DNA from: UBA11891 sp003533785
GTDB lineage: Bacteria > Bacteroidota > Bacteroidia > Flavobacteriales > Flavobacteriaceae
Assembly: GCA_949511625.1 (NCBI GenBank)
Contig: CATFEX010000006.1
Coordinates: 1 to 9,834 of the forward strand
Direction: 5' to 3'
DNA: 9,834 bases
Under the pieces are notes generated by a model. That model was not told where the DNA came from and did not search any database. It saw nothing but the letters and a program-made list of their open reading frames with translations. Both the position numbers and the translations under genes were made by a program. Position 1 is the stretch's first letter, and each line of letters begins with the position of its first letter. This document shows, in pieces, positions 4,859 to 9,834 of this stretch.

Positions 4859-6148
4859 ATGAGAAAACCAAATCGAAGAAGCAATTCTCCTTCCAAAAAG
4901 CGATCCCCTGCCCGAAGCAATAAGCCTTTTAATGATTCCAGACCTTCCCAAGGGAAGGGATCATTCCGATCCAAGCCCAACAGGAACAGCAGACGACCTA
5001 AATCGGGGGGTGGGGGAAGGTTTAAGAAACAAACCCTAGATCCCAATACGCTAATTAACAAAAGCCTGACCCAGACTGAACAAAAAGCAGTAGTCACCCG
5101 AACCTTTGCCTCCCTCCCGCTCCATCCAAAATTGCAAGCACGCCTGCAGAAAAAGAACTTTGTCAACACCACCGAGATTCAAGACAAGACTATTGAAATG
5201 ATTCTTGAAGGGGAAAACATCATGGGTGTTGCCAATACGGGAACAGGAAAAACAGGGGCTTTTCTCATTCCTATCATTGAACGATTGCTCTACAATAGAA
5301 AGAACAACAAAAGCATTGTCTTAGTTCCCACACGCGAATTGGCCCAACAGGTAGAAGCAGAATTTAAAAGCTTGACCAAAGGCTTGCAACTTTATTCTCA
5401 CTGCTTAATTGGAGGCACCAACATCAATAAGGATGTCACCAAACTTCGCCGTGAGGCCCAAATCATTATTGGTACCCCCGGCCGGGTCAATGATATGCTC
5501 AATCGACGAGCCCTTAAGTTAATGGATACTGCCGTTTTGGTTTTGGACGAATTCGACACCATGCTCGATATGGGTTTCCAAAAAGAAGTACTTCGAATTG
5601 TCGATCAAATGCAACATCGCCAACAGACCATTCTTTTTTCTGCTACCCAATCTGAGAAACAGAACAGTATCATCCAAAGTCTAATGCCTCAGTATGAAAA
5701 AGTACGGGTTTCCCAAGGAGAGTCCAATACGGATAATATTTATCAAGACATTATCCGGGTTGACAGTACGGAAGAAAAAAATGAAATTCTTCATGAATTA
5801 CTGCAGCGAAAGCAATACAGCAAAGTACTTATATTCCTAGACACCAAACGCCAAGTCACGCGCCTCTTCAGGCAACTCAAAAAGAAGGATTTTCGTGTCG
5901 ATGAAATCCATGGAGACAAATCACAAAACTACCGAAGTAAGGCCATTCAAAATTTCAAATCGGGAAAGATTCAAATCATGGTGGCCACCGATGTTGCCTC
6001 TCGCGGTATTGACATCGATAATATTTCTTTGGTAGTCAATTATCACATTCCAGGGTCTAGAGAGAGTTATGTCCACCGAATAGGGCGAACGGGTCGAGCT
6101 GGAAAAGAAGGCCATGCCATTACTTTTGTACAAAAAGGCCCCGCTTAA
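4859..6148 (+). CDS. DEAD-box ATP-dependent RNA helicase
   Basis: A 429-aa cytoplasmic protein with all the core motifs in order: Q motif (Phe at about 83, Gln108), motif I ANTGTGKT (125-132), Ia PTRELA (157-162), GG (185-186), TPGR (206-209), II DEFD (230-233), III SAT (261-263), V VATDVASRGID (375-385) and VI HRIGRTGR (406-413). It should unwind or remodel RNA using ATP, as in ribosome assembly or mRNA turnover. Motif II reads DEFD rather than DEAD; the two acidic residues needed for Mg-ATP are kept. The first 55 residues are a basic, disordered stretch rich in Arg, Lys, Ser, Pro and Gly, a likely RNA-binding tail. The protein ends shortly after motif VI, without the C-terminal extension seen in DeaD/CsdA. 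ATG 4859 is the first in-frame start. No terminator hairpin was seen downstream. Confidence 0.93.
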   Translation: MRKPNRRSNSPSKKRSPARSNKPFNDSRPSQGKGSFRSKPNRNSRRPKSGGGGRFKKQTLDPNTLINKSLTQTEQKAVVTRTFASLPLHPKLQARLQKKNFVNTTEIQDKTIEMILEGENIMGVANTGTGKTGAFLIPIIERLLYNRKNNKSIVLVPTRELAQQVEAEFKSLTKGLQLYSHCLIGGTNINKDVTKLRREAQIIIGTPGRVNDMLNRRALKLMDTAVLVLDEFDTMLDMGFQKEVLRIVDQMQHRQQTILFSATQSEKQNSIIQSLMPQYEKVRVSQGESNTDNIYQDIIRVDSTEEKNEILHELLQRKQYSKVLIFLDTKRQVTRLFRQLKKKDFRVDEIHGDKSQNYRSKAIQNFKSGKIQIMVATDVASRGIDIDNISLVVNYHIPGSRESYVHRIGRTGRAGKEGHAITFVQKGPA

Positions 6149-6207
6149 AATATTAACCCTTTTCCATTTTTTCCCCTTTAAGGATATGAGCTATTCTTAA
6201 ATAATGG

Positions 6208-6240
6208 TATCTTTGATTTCAATCATAAACCAAATAATAA
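6208..6240 (+). promoter_or_regulatory. Promoter -7 box and leader of the 6241 gene
   Basis: TATCTTTG (6208-6215) matches TAnnTTTG exactly and is followed 9 nt later by ATAAACCA (6225-6232), with the start codon 8 nt further on. The box and leader arrangement matches those of the 8943 gene (TATCTTGG, ATAAACCA) and the lipoprotein gene. No -33 TTG at standard spacing was found. Confidence 0.55.
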
Positions 6241-7044
6241 ATGAAAAAAAATATCTTTTTGCTGCTATTAATGGGATGTATTGTCCTTCAGGCACAGGAA
6301 AAAATGACCATAGAATCGGCAACCTATTTGAATGGAATCACCGTTGCCAAAATTCCTCGATTTATCGAATTGCACAAAAAATTTACCGACATGTCCATGG
6401 GGCCCAATCGTAAAATAACGGGCGATTGGTTGTTTCGCCATTGGTATGGCGCGGGACACACTTTTGTTATCTATCAGCAATTCGAAAACATGCAAGATTA
6501 TCATGCGGATGGTGATATTGCTGAGGAAAATATCCGCAATGCCATGAAGGCACTAGCAAAGAAAGAAAAAGACACAGTACTCGAAGAATGGAAAGAGTAT
6601 CGTTCTTTTGCCGATGGCCATACCGATGAAATTCGAGGAGCCTACAGCAGCACCGGTTTTGAGACCGTTGAGAATGTCAACTTTGATGTCCCTTTTGTAA
6701 TGACCGTGGGCAGATACAATTCCACTGGAAGCTGGGCCGAAATGGGCAATGCATTTTTTGATTGGAGTATAAAACCCTCCATTGAAAGTGGCAAATCAAT
6801 TGCTGGAGGAGTCAGCTACCACTATATGGGTTCTGGCCCAGAAGTTGAAGTTTGGCTTTGCTACAACAGTTTGATTGATTTTGCCGAAGCGGTAAGCACA
6901 GCTTCCAATGATTCCAGTACTGCCAAAAGCAGAAAACAATTCTGGGACCTTGCAGAAGCACAGCACGAAGATCAAATCTACCTGCACATTGGTCATGTTG
7001 ATCTTGAAAAATCAACCTTTGATCTAGCTGGAGCCGATCGGTAG
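6241..7044 (+). CDS. Secreted protein of the tandem alpha/beta-barrel-like family (paralogue 2)
   Basis: A 267-aa protein with a signal peptide (MKKNIFLLLLMG...LQAQ). The mature part again looks like two halves. The first runs from ESATYLNGITVAKIPRFIELHKKF through WLFRHWYGAGHTFVIYQQF to about residue 120. The second runs from FVMTVGRYNSTGSWAEMGNAFFDW through VSYHYMGSGPEVEVWLCYNS to a C-terminal helix and IYLHIGHVDL. Each half has strand-helix-strand-strand-helix order, consistent with a ferredoxin-like dimeric alpha/beta barrel. Identity to the other three paralogues is low by eye, and the relationship rests on length, signal peptide, half-repeat layout and leader. A strong terminator follows. 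No active-site signature was recognised and the function is unknown. Confidence 0.85.
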   Translation: MKKNIFLLLLMGCIVLQAQEKMTIESATYLNGITVAKIPRFIELHKKFTDMSMGPNRKITGDWLFRHWYGAGHTFVIYQQFENMQDYHADGDIAEENIRNAMKALAKKEKDTVLEEWKEYRSFADGHTDEIRGAYSSTGFETVENVNFDVPFVMTVGRYNSTGSWAEMGNAFFDWSIKPSIESGKSIAGGVSYHYMGSGPEVEVWLCYNSLIDFAEAVSTASNDSSTAKSRKQFWDLAEAQHEDQIYLHIGHVDLEKSTFDLAGADR

Positions 7045-7062
7045 TTCTCCCCTATAAACTGA

Positions 7063-7092
7063 AAAAAACCCTCCTATTCAGGAGGGTTTTTT
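7063..7092. terminator. Strong bidirectional terminator
   Basis: AAAAAACCCTCCT (7063-7075) and AGGAGGGTTTTTT (7080-7092) form a perfect 13-bp stem with the 4-nt loop ATTC. The A and T runs give a U tract on both strands. It separates two convergent secreted-protein genes whose stop codons lie 18-25 bp away on either side. Confidence 0.9.
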
Positions 7093-7117
7093 ATTGATTT
7101 ATTCTCTGTATCGTAAT

Positions 7118-7828
7118 CTATTGAACAACTTTGAGCTGTTCCCAAATCACTCGCAATCGGAAACCATCGGGGTCGTATTGACTCATCTTAGATCCTTTTG
7201 GAGGTGTCCAGTCCTGAACATCCAAGGCCTTCATGGCGTCCTCAAGGGTGGCAAAGCCGTCCCATGTCATTACGGTAGACTCATTTTGTCCCGCAGGATA
7301 CATGCGGTAGCCCATGCCCCAATCTGTCATCCCAGTGTTGCCCGAGGCTATGTTCCGCTTGTGGTAGGGCATCCATATCTTTTGATTTTCGGAGATAAAG
7401 CCACTGAGGTTCTTGGGTCGTGCGTAGTTGAATATGTAGAATTTCCCATCCCCATTTAAGCTATTCAGAATTTTATAATTGTGAAGTTCATAAATTTCAT
7501 AAGGAGACGCCGCATCAGAAGGGTTCACATTCCCGAGGGAGGAACCGTCCCAGCTGGGGTTGGCCATCTTTTCAATAGAAGGGAAGCCATTGACAAAAGC
7601 ATAGTTCACATTGTTGTTACCAGCCGTCCCTACTTTTCTCATCAAAGCCCATAGGGATTGATCGCCTTTTTCAATACGAGATTTGGCGACCTCCGACCAA
7701 TAGTCCATTTCTTTGCGTTCGAACTCAGCAACATCTTCTGGTGCTACCGATACATACATAATGTAGTAATACTGGGCTTGTATTGTACTCGCCAACAGTA
7801 ATGCCAATAAAAAAATGATTTTTTTCAT
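7118..7828 (-). CDS. Secreted protein of the tandem alpha/beta-barrel-like family (paralogue 3)
   Basis: A 236-aa protein with signal peptide MKKIIFLLALLLASTIQAQ. The first half (about residues 20-118) starts YYYIMYVSVAPEDVAEFE and contains AKSRIEKGDQSLWALMRKV and YAFVNGFPSIEKM. The second (about 129-230) has FYIFNYARPKNLSGFI, WGMGYRMYPAG and TVMTWDGFATLEDAMKAL. Both halves have the strand-helix-Trp-strand order of dimeric alpha/beta-barrel domains. It is closest by eye to the 167-907 product, and the two genes also share a 33-nt leader. The gene is convergent with paralogue 2 and divergent from the plug-domain gene. No lipobox, T9SS signal or catalytic motif was seen. The function is unknown. 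Confidence 0.85.
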   Translation of the reverse strand: MKKIIFLLALLLASTIQAQYYYIMYVSVAPEDVAEFERKEMDYWSEVAKSRIEKGDQSLWALMRKVGTAGNNNVNYAFVNGFPSIEKMANPSWDGSSLGNVNPSDAASPYEIYELHNYKILNSLNGDGKFYIFNYARPKNLSGFISENQKIWMPYHKRNIASGNTGMTDWGMGYRMYPAGQNESTVMTWDGFATLEDAMKALDVQDWTPPKGSKMSQYDPDGFRLRVIWEQLKVVQ

Positions 7829-7861
7829 GAATTGTAATTTATGGTTTCTACGAATTTACAA
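7829..7861 (-). promoter_or_regulatory. 33-nt leader shared with the 167 gene
   Basis: Read on the minus strand, TTGTAAATT, AACCATAAAT (7846 down to 7837) and TACAATTC stand in the same order and over the same total length as before ATG 167. The matched blocks cover 26 of 33 positions. No Shine-Dalgarno sequence was seen. Confidence 0.5.
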
Positions 7862-7870
7862 TTTTATTAA

Positions 7871-7878
7871 TATATTTA
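7871..7878 (+). promoter_or_regulatory. Possible -7 box of the plug-domain gene
   Basis: TATATTTA is one mismatch from TAnnTTTG and lies 23 nt before ATG 7902, a usual distance. An earlier ATG at 7881 stops after five codons, which supports the 7902 start. Confidence 0.35.
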
Positions 7879-7901
7879 GAATGAAACGTTTAAATTGAAT
7901 C

Positions 7902-8330
7902 ATGCAGCGCCCGAGTTTTAATTTTATTTTTATGGTGCTTGCGAGTGCATGGGCTTGGTCTCAAAGTGCTCCCTTTGTCAACTCTTTGGAGCAAGTACAG
8001 AGCCGATTGCCTGGTGTGCAAATCACTGCCGACCGCAGCCGAATCGATGCCCCACCGAAAGTATTGGTTCGAGGTTACAATACTTGGAACAACAACCAGC
8101 CACTCTATGTTATCGATGGAATGCAAACCCAAGACGCACAACTTTTCAATAGTTTGAATCCCGACGATATTCAATCGGTTACTGTGCTTAAAGATGGCAG
8201 TGCTGCCATATACGGGTCACGGGGATCCAATGGGGTTATCCTTGTTCGCACCAAAGAAGCGGCCTATCAAAGTCCGAAGAAGCGAGTCCAAAAAAAGAAA
8301 AAAAAGCGAGCTCAAAAAAAGAAGCAGTAG
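7902..8330 (+). CDS. Stand-alone SusC-type TonB plug domain protein with lysine-rich tail
   Basis: A 142-aa protein with a signal peptide (about residues 1-20) and then a nearly complete plug domain of the SusC/RagA kind: LEQVQSRLPGVQI, VLVRGYNTWNNNQPLYVIDGM (54-74), and LNPDDIQSVTVLKDGSAAIYGSRGSNGVILVRTK (85-118). In full receptors this domain is followed by a 22-strand outer-membrane barrel of more than 600 residues. Here it ends after a tail of Lys, Arg and Gln (126-142), and the DNA that follows is not barrel-coding in any frame. There is also no carboxypeptidase-like domain in front. The intact reading frame and clean signal peptide argue against a simple pseudogene. It should be periplasmic; the role is unknown, perhaps binding to TonB-system or polysaccharide components. 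No SusD partner is present. Confidence 0.85.
   Translation: MQRPSFNFIFMVLASAWAWSQSAPFVNSLEQVQSRLPGVQITADRSRIDAPPKVLVRGYNTWNNNQPLYVIDGMQTQDAQLFNSLNPDDIQSVTVLKDGSAAIYGSRGSNGVILVRTKEAAYQSPKKRVQKKKKKRAQKKKQ
8281..8325 (+). repeat. 24-bp tandem duplication encoding the basic tail
   Basis: AGCGAG(TC/CT)CAAAAAAAGAA occurs at 8281 and again at 8305, an 8-codon period giving KRVQKKKK then KRAQKKKQ. The unit contains A7 and A8 runs separated by a single G. The duplication explains the polybasic C-terminus; the A runs are prone to slippage. Confidence 0.7.
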
Positions 8331-8486
8331 CCCCGTGGCGCCCCAGCCCGTTTGAAGCGCTGTAAACGGAAGCAGGGACTTTATTCACCGCTACGTAAAA
8401 GTGGCTGCAACGATGCAAAATAATTCATAAAAAGACATTATAAAGCGTTAACCCTCTATAGAGAAGCGTTAGTCGCTTCAGGCCTA
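8331..8486. other. Structured intergenic region with several inverted repeats
   Basis: This region lies between two convergent genes. It holds CCGTTT (8348-8353) with AAACGG (8364-8369); GCAG-GG-ACTTT (8372-8382) with AAAGT-GG-CTGC (8398-8408); the perfect palindrome CTCTATAGAG (8454-8463) flanked by direct repeats AAGCGTTA (8443-8450 and 8464-8471); and GAAGCG (8463-8468) with CGCTTC (8474-8479). None has a terminator-like U tract. It may be a dispersed repeat, a small RNA or mRNA 3' structure; no known family was recognised. Confidence 0.45.
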
Positions 8487-8858
8487 TTATGGGAGCAGGC
8501 TCTCGTCTCGTTCTATCATCAAAATAGAGGACTGGGGCACAATATAAAATTTATCGCATTTGTATTGCACCTCGTATGAGCCGTTTTGAAGAAAAACGGC
8601 CAAGTCCCCCTCTTGAACTTGCAAGGGAAGGTAGTTGATCTTGTCTTTTTCGGGCTTCCATTCCTCTTCCACATCGAGGCTAGTTGGAATTGGGTAGCCG
8701 GGCCCCGACTTGACTACATAGCCATATTGTACTTTCTCCTTTTCTCGGATTCCGGGCGGTAAATAAAGTCCGCTTTCCGTCCGCTCTGATTCCTTTCTGG
8801 GCTTCACTAAGACGCGATCTCCAATCACGTGAATGTGGTTCAATTCTTCTTGTCCCAT
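8487..8858 (-). CDS. GroES-like co-chaperonin family protein, divergent
   Basis: A 123-aa cytoplasmic protein with the Cpn10 layout: GDRVLVKP (13-20), a mobile-loop equivalent SGLYLPPG (29-36), YGYVVKSGPG (45-54), VQEGDLAVF (81-89) and YIVPQSSILMI (105-115). Canonical GroES is about 92-97 aa; the extra length is an acidic insertion (about 55-79, with DVEEEWKPEKDK) where the roof loop would be, plus a longer N-terminus. The mobile-loop hydrophobic tripeptide is changed (LYL rather than IVL). No groEL gene is next to it, so this is probably a second GroES-like paralogue rather than the main co-chaperonin, although GroEL binding remains possible. An inverted repeat brackets its likely -7 box. 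Confidence 0.85.
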   Translation of the reverse strand: MGQEELNHIHVIGDRVLVKPRKESERTESGLYLPPGIREKEKVQYGYVVKSGPGYPIPTSLDVEEEWKPEKDKINYLPLQVQEGDLAVFLQNGSYEVQYKCDKFYIVPQSSILMIERDESLLP

Positions 8859-8870
8859 AAATCTTGATTT

Positions 8871-8894
8871 AGTCCCTATAAATATAATGGGACT
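8871..8894. promoter_or_regulatory. Inverted repeat AGTCCC-N12-GGGACT, candidate operator over the groES-like promoter
   Basis: Perfect 6-bp arms (8871-8876 and 8889-8894) flank an A/T-only spacer that contains TATATTTA on the minus strand (8886 down to 8879), a one-mismatch -7 box about 20 nt before the groES-like start. It is not the CIRCE/HrcA sequence. It lies in the divergent region shared with the 8943 gene, so both could be affected. Confidence 0.45.
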
Positions 8895-8908
8895 TTTAAA
8901 AAATTAAG

Positions 8909-8942
8909 TATCTTGGATTCATTAACTATAAACCATTTATTG
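8909..8942 (+). promoter_or_regulatory. Candidate -7 box and leader of the 8943 gene
   Basis: TATCTTGG (8909-8916) is one mismatch from TAnnTTTG, and ATAAACCA (8928-8935) follows 11 nt later and 7 nt before the start codon. This is very similar in order and spacing to the leader of the 6241 gene. Confidence 0.45.
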
Positions 8943-9683
8943 ATGAAAAAATTATTTTTTCTCTTGCTTATGGGTCTCACTCTATCCCTACAAGCACAAG
9001 ATCCAGAAATCTGGCAAACCTATCGTATGAAGGCAAAGCAAGGACAAAGCGACGCTTTTGAAAAAGCTGCTGCAAAAAAGAACAAGCTATTTAACAACAC
9101 TCCGGAGAACGCCATCATTACCTATCAGGTAATGGACGGAAAAGACCAAGGCATGTATGAACGCATTGTGGGCTACAAAGATTGGGACTTTTACAACGAC
9201 GAATCCAAAAACGAAAAGGAGTATGCCTATTGGGCCGAAAATGTGGCGCCTTTTGTTGAGGAATCAACCGGTTGGACCGTCTGGTTTCGTGCCAAAGAGG
9301 CTTGCCACAACTGGAACCCAGAAAGCAAGCCCGCCAAGCACTTGCGTCGAATGGTGCGCATCGTCAAGCCGGGGGGCGAAGCCGCCTTTTGGAATGTTCA
9401 TTTTCGGATGAAGCAAGTCTATGAAAAATATGGATGGACGGGTGTCAAAGGACTCTTCCGTGTCGCTTCTGGTGGCAATACCAATATGTTTATCATTGTC
9501 TCTCCCTTCGATACTTTTGGAGAAGAATCCAAGTTTGAAAAAAGCGATAAGAATTTAGCAGCACTCTACAATGAAATGTTTGGGTACCAAGCATGGCAAA
9601 CCGATCTCAAAGCCTATAACGAAGCTTTAGTGGACTGGGGGCGCAGCGAGGAACGCTTGACTTTGGTTAAGTCTATGAACTAA
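8943..9683 (+). CDS. Secreted protein of the tandem alpha/beta-barrel-like family (paralogue 4)
   Basis: A 246-aa protein with signal peptide MKKLFFLLLMG...LQAQ, very like that of paralogue 2. The frame is open from 8913, but ATG 8943 was chosen because it starts the signal peptide and follows the ATAAACCA leader. The first half (about residues 24-122) has WQTYRMKAKQGQSDAFEKAAAKKN, AIITYQVMDGKDQGMYERIVGYKDW and WTVWFRA. The second (about 139-240) has RMVRIVKPGGEAAFWNVHFRM, WTGVKGLFRVASGGNTNMFIIVSPFD and a C-terminal helix ending LTLVKSMN. The strand-helix-strand-strand pattern in both halves fits a dimeric alpha/beta barrel. It is divergent from the groES-like gene and followed by a terminator. 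The function is unknown. Confidence 0.85.
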   Translation: MKKLFFLLLMGLTLSLQAQDPEIWQTYRMKAKQGQSDAFEKAAAKKNKLFNNTPENAIITYQVMDGKDQGMYERIVGYKDWDFYNDESKNEKEYAYWAENVAPFVEESTGWTVWFRAKEACHNWNPESKPAKHLRRMVRIVKPGGEAAFWNVHFRMKQVYEKYGWTGVKGLFRVASGGNTNMFIIVSPFDTFGEESKFEKSDKNLAALYNEMFGYQAWQTDLKAYNEALVDWGRSEERLTLVKSMN

Positions 9684-9709
9684 CCCCTCCCTCTTTTTTA
9701 TACCCAGAT

Positions 9710-9736
9710 AAAACCCTCCTTTTGGAGGGTTTTTTT
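9710..9736. terminator. Bidirectional terminator after the 8943 gene
   Basis: AAAACCCTCC (9710-9719) pairs perfectly with GGAGGGTTTT (9724-9733) over a TTTT loop, followed by T to 9736. On the minus strand the hairpin is followed by TTTTATCT, so it may also end the gene entering from the right edge. Confidence 0.85.
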
Positions 9737-9769
9737 ATTGTTAAGAAAGGTTAGGTGAGTAATACGTTG

Positions 9770-9834
9770 TTATTGCCAAGCCAAGCCAGCTGCTTTTAAG
9801 GTCTTAGGGTCGGGCAAACAATGCGTTCTATGCC
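9770..9834 (-). CDS. C-terminal end of a gene entering from the right edge
   Basis: On the minus strand one frame is open from the window edge to TAA at 9772-9770, giving 20 residues that end ...HCLPDPKTLKAAGLAWQ. The other two minus-strand frames stop early (one TAG at the edge, one TAA after 12 codons). The position just before a bidirectional terminator and convergent with the 8943 gene fits a real gene end. The product cannot be identified from so short a piece. Confidence 0.45.
   Translation of the reverse strand, partial: HRTHCLPDPKTLKAAGLAWQ

Noticed and set aside
4852..5172. 106-codon minus-strand ORF opposite the helicase N-terminus
   Set aside because: It is the complement of the basic low-complexity tail; the Arg/Gly/Leu-rich sequence is a by-product.
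7118..7828. Reading the secreted family as antibiotic biosynthesis monooxygenases
   Set aside because: The fold resemblance is at the level of secondary-structure order only; no catalytic residues could be matched, so an enzyme name would be unsupported.
8443..8471. Integron attC-like site, because of the paired GCGTTA sequences
   Set aside because: GTTAACC and GTTAGTC do not fit the GTTRRRY core and no complementary RYYYAAC partner at attC spacing was found.
8871..8894. CIRCE element (HrcA site) for the groES-like gene
   Set aside because: The arms read AGTCCC/GGGACT, not TTAGCACTC/GAGTGCTAA, and the spacer is 12 rather than 9.

Overview
The window looks like a piece of a Flavobacteriia (Bacteroidota) chromosome. 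The evidence is the A/T-rich intergenic DNA, the lack of clear Shine-Dalgarno sequences, several TAnnTTTG-like -7 boxes, signal peptides ending in QAQ/IGQ, a SusC-type TonB plug domain, and protein families common in that class (DUF6503-like, DUF6356-like, divergent GroES). No rRNA, tRNA, CRISPR array, insertion sequence or prophage gene was seen.

Layout. A gene start runs off the left edge on the minus strand (1-20) and is divergent from a secreted 246-aa protein (167-907). A bidirectional terminator separates that gene from a convergent exported metallo-beta-lactamase-fold hydrolase (949-1881, minus). Next comes a 382-bp stretch holding a palindrome, a doubtful 38-codon ORF and the terminator of a lipoprotein with two NTF2-like domains (2264-3181, minus). 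Divergent from it is a tight pair: a 66-aa DUF6356-like membrane protein and a membrane-anchored HNH nuclease (3320-3925). The HNH gene overlaps by 4 bp, tail to tail, an exported DUF6503/LolA-like protein (3922-4635, minus). A DEAD-box RNA helicase (4859-6148) follows a leader with tandem hairpins. The right third holds a secreted 267-aa protein (6241-7044), a convergent secreted 236-aa protein (7118-7828, minus), a stand-alone TonB plug protein with a lysine-rich tail (7902-8330), a structured intergenic region, a GroES-like protein (8487-8858, minus), another secreted 246-aa protein (8943-9683), and the probable C-terminus of one more gene (9770-9834, minus).

Main theme. Four exported proteins of about 240-265 aa (167, 6241, 7828 minus, 8943) have a signal peptide followed by two similar halves, each reading like a ferredoxin-like dimeric alpha/beta-barrel unit. 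They are too divergent to be recent copies. They share upstream sequence: all four, plus the lipoprotein gene and the partial gene at the left edge, carry an AACCA(T/A) element 11-19 nt before the start, and the 167 and 7828 genes share a nearly identical 33-nt leader. This suggests a dispersed, possibly co-regulated set of envelope proteins of unknown function. The remaining genes are mostly single-gene units with no evident pathway link.
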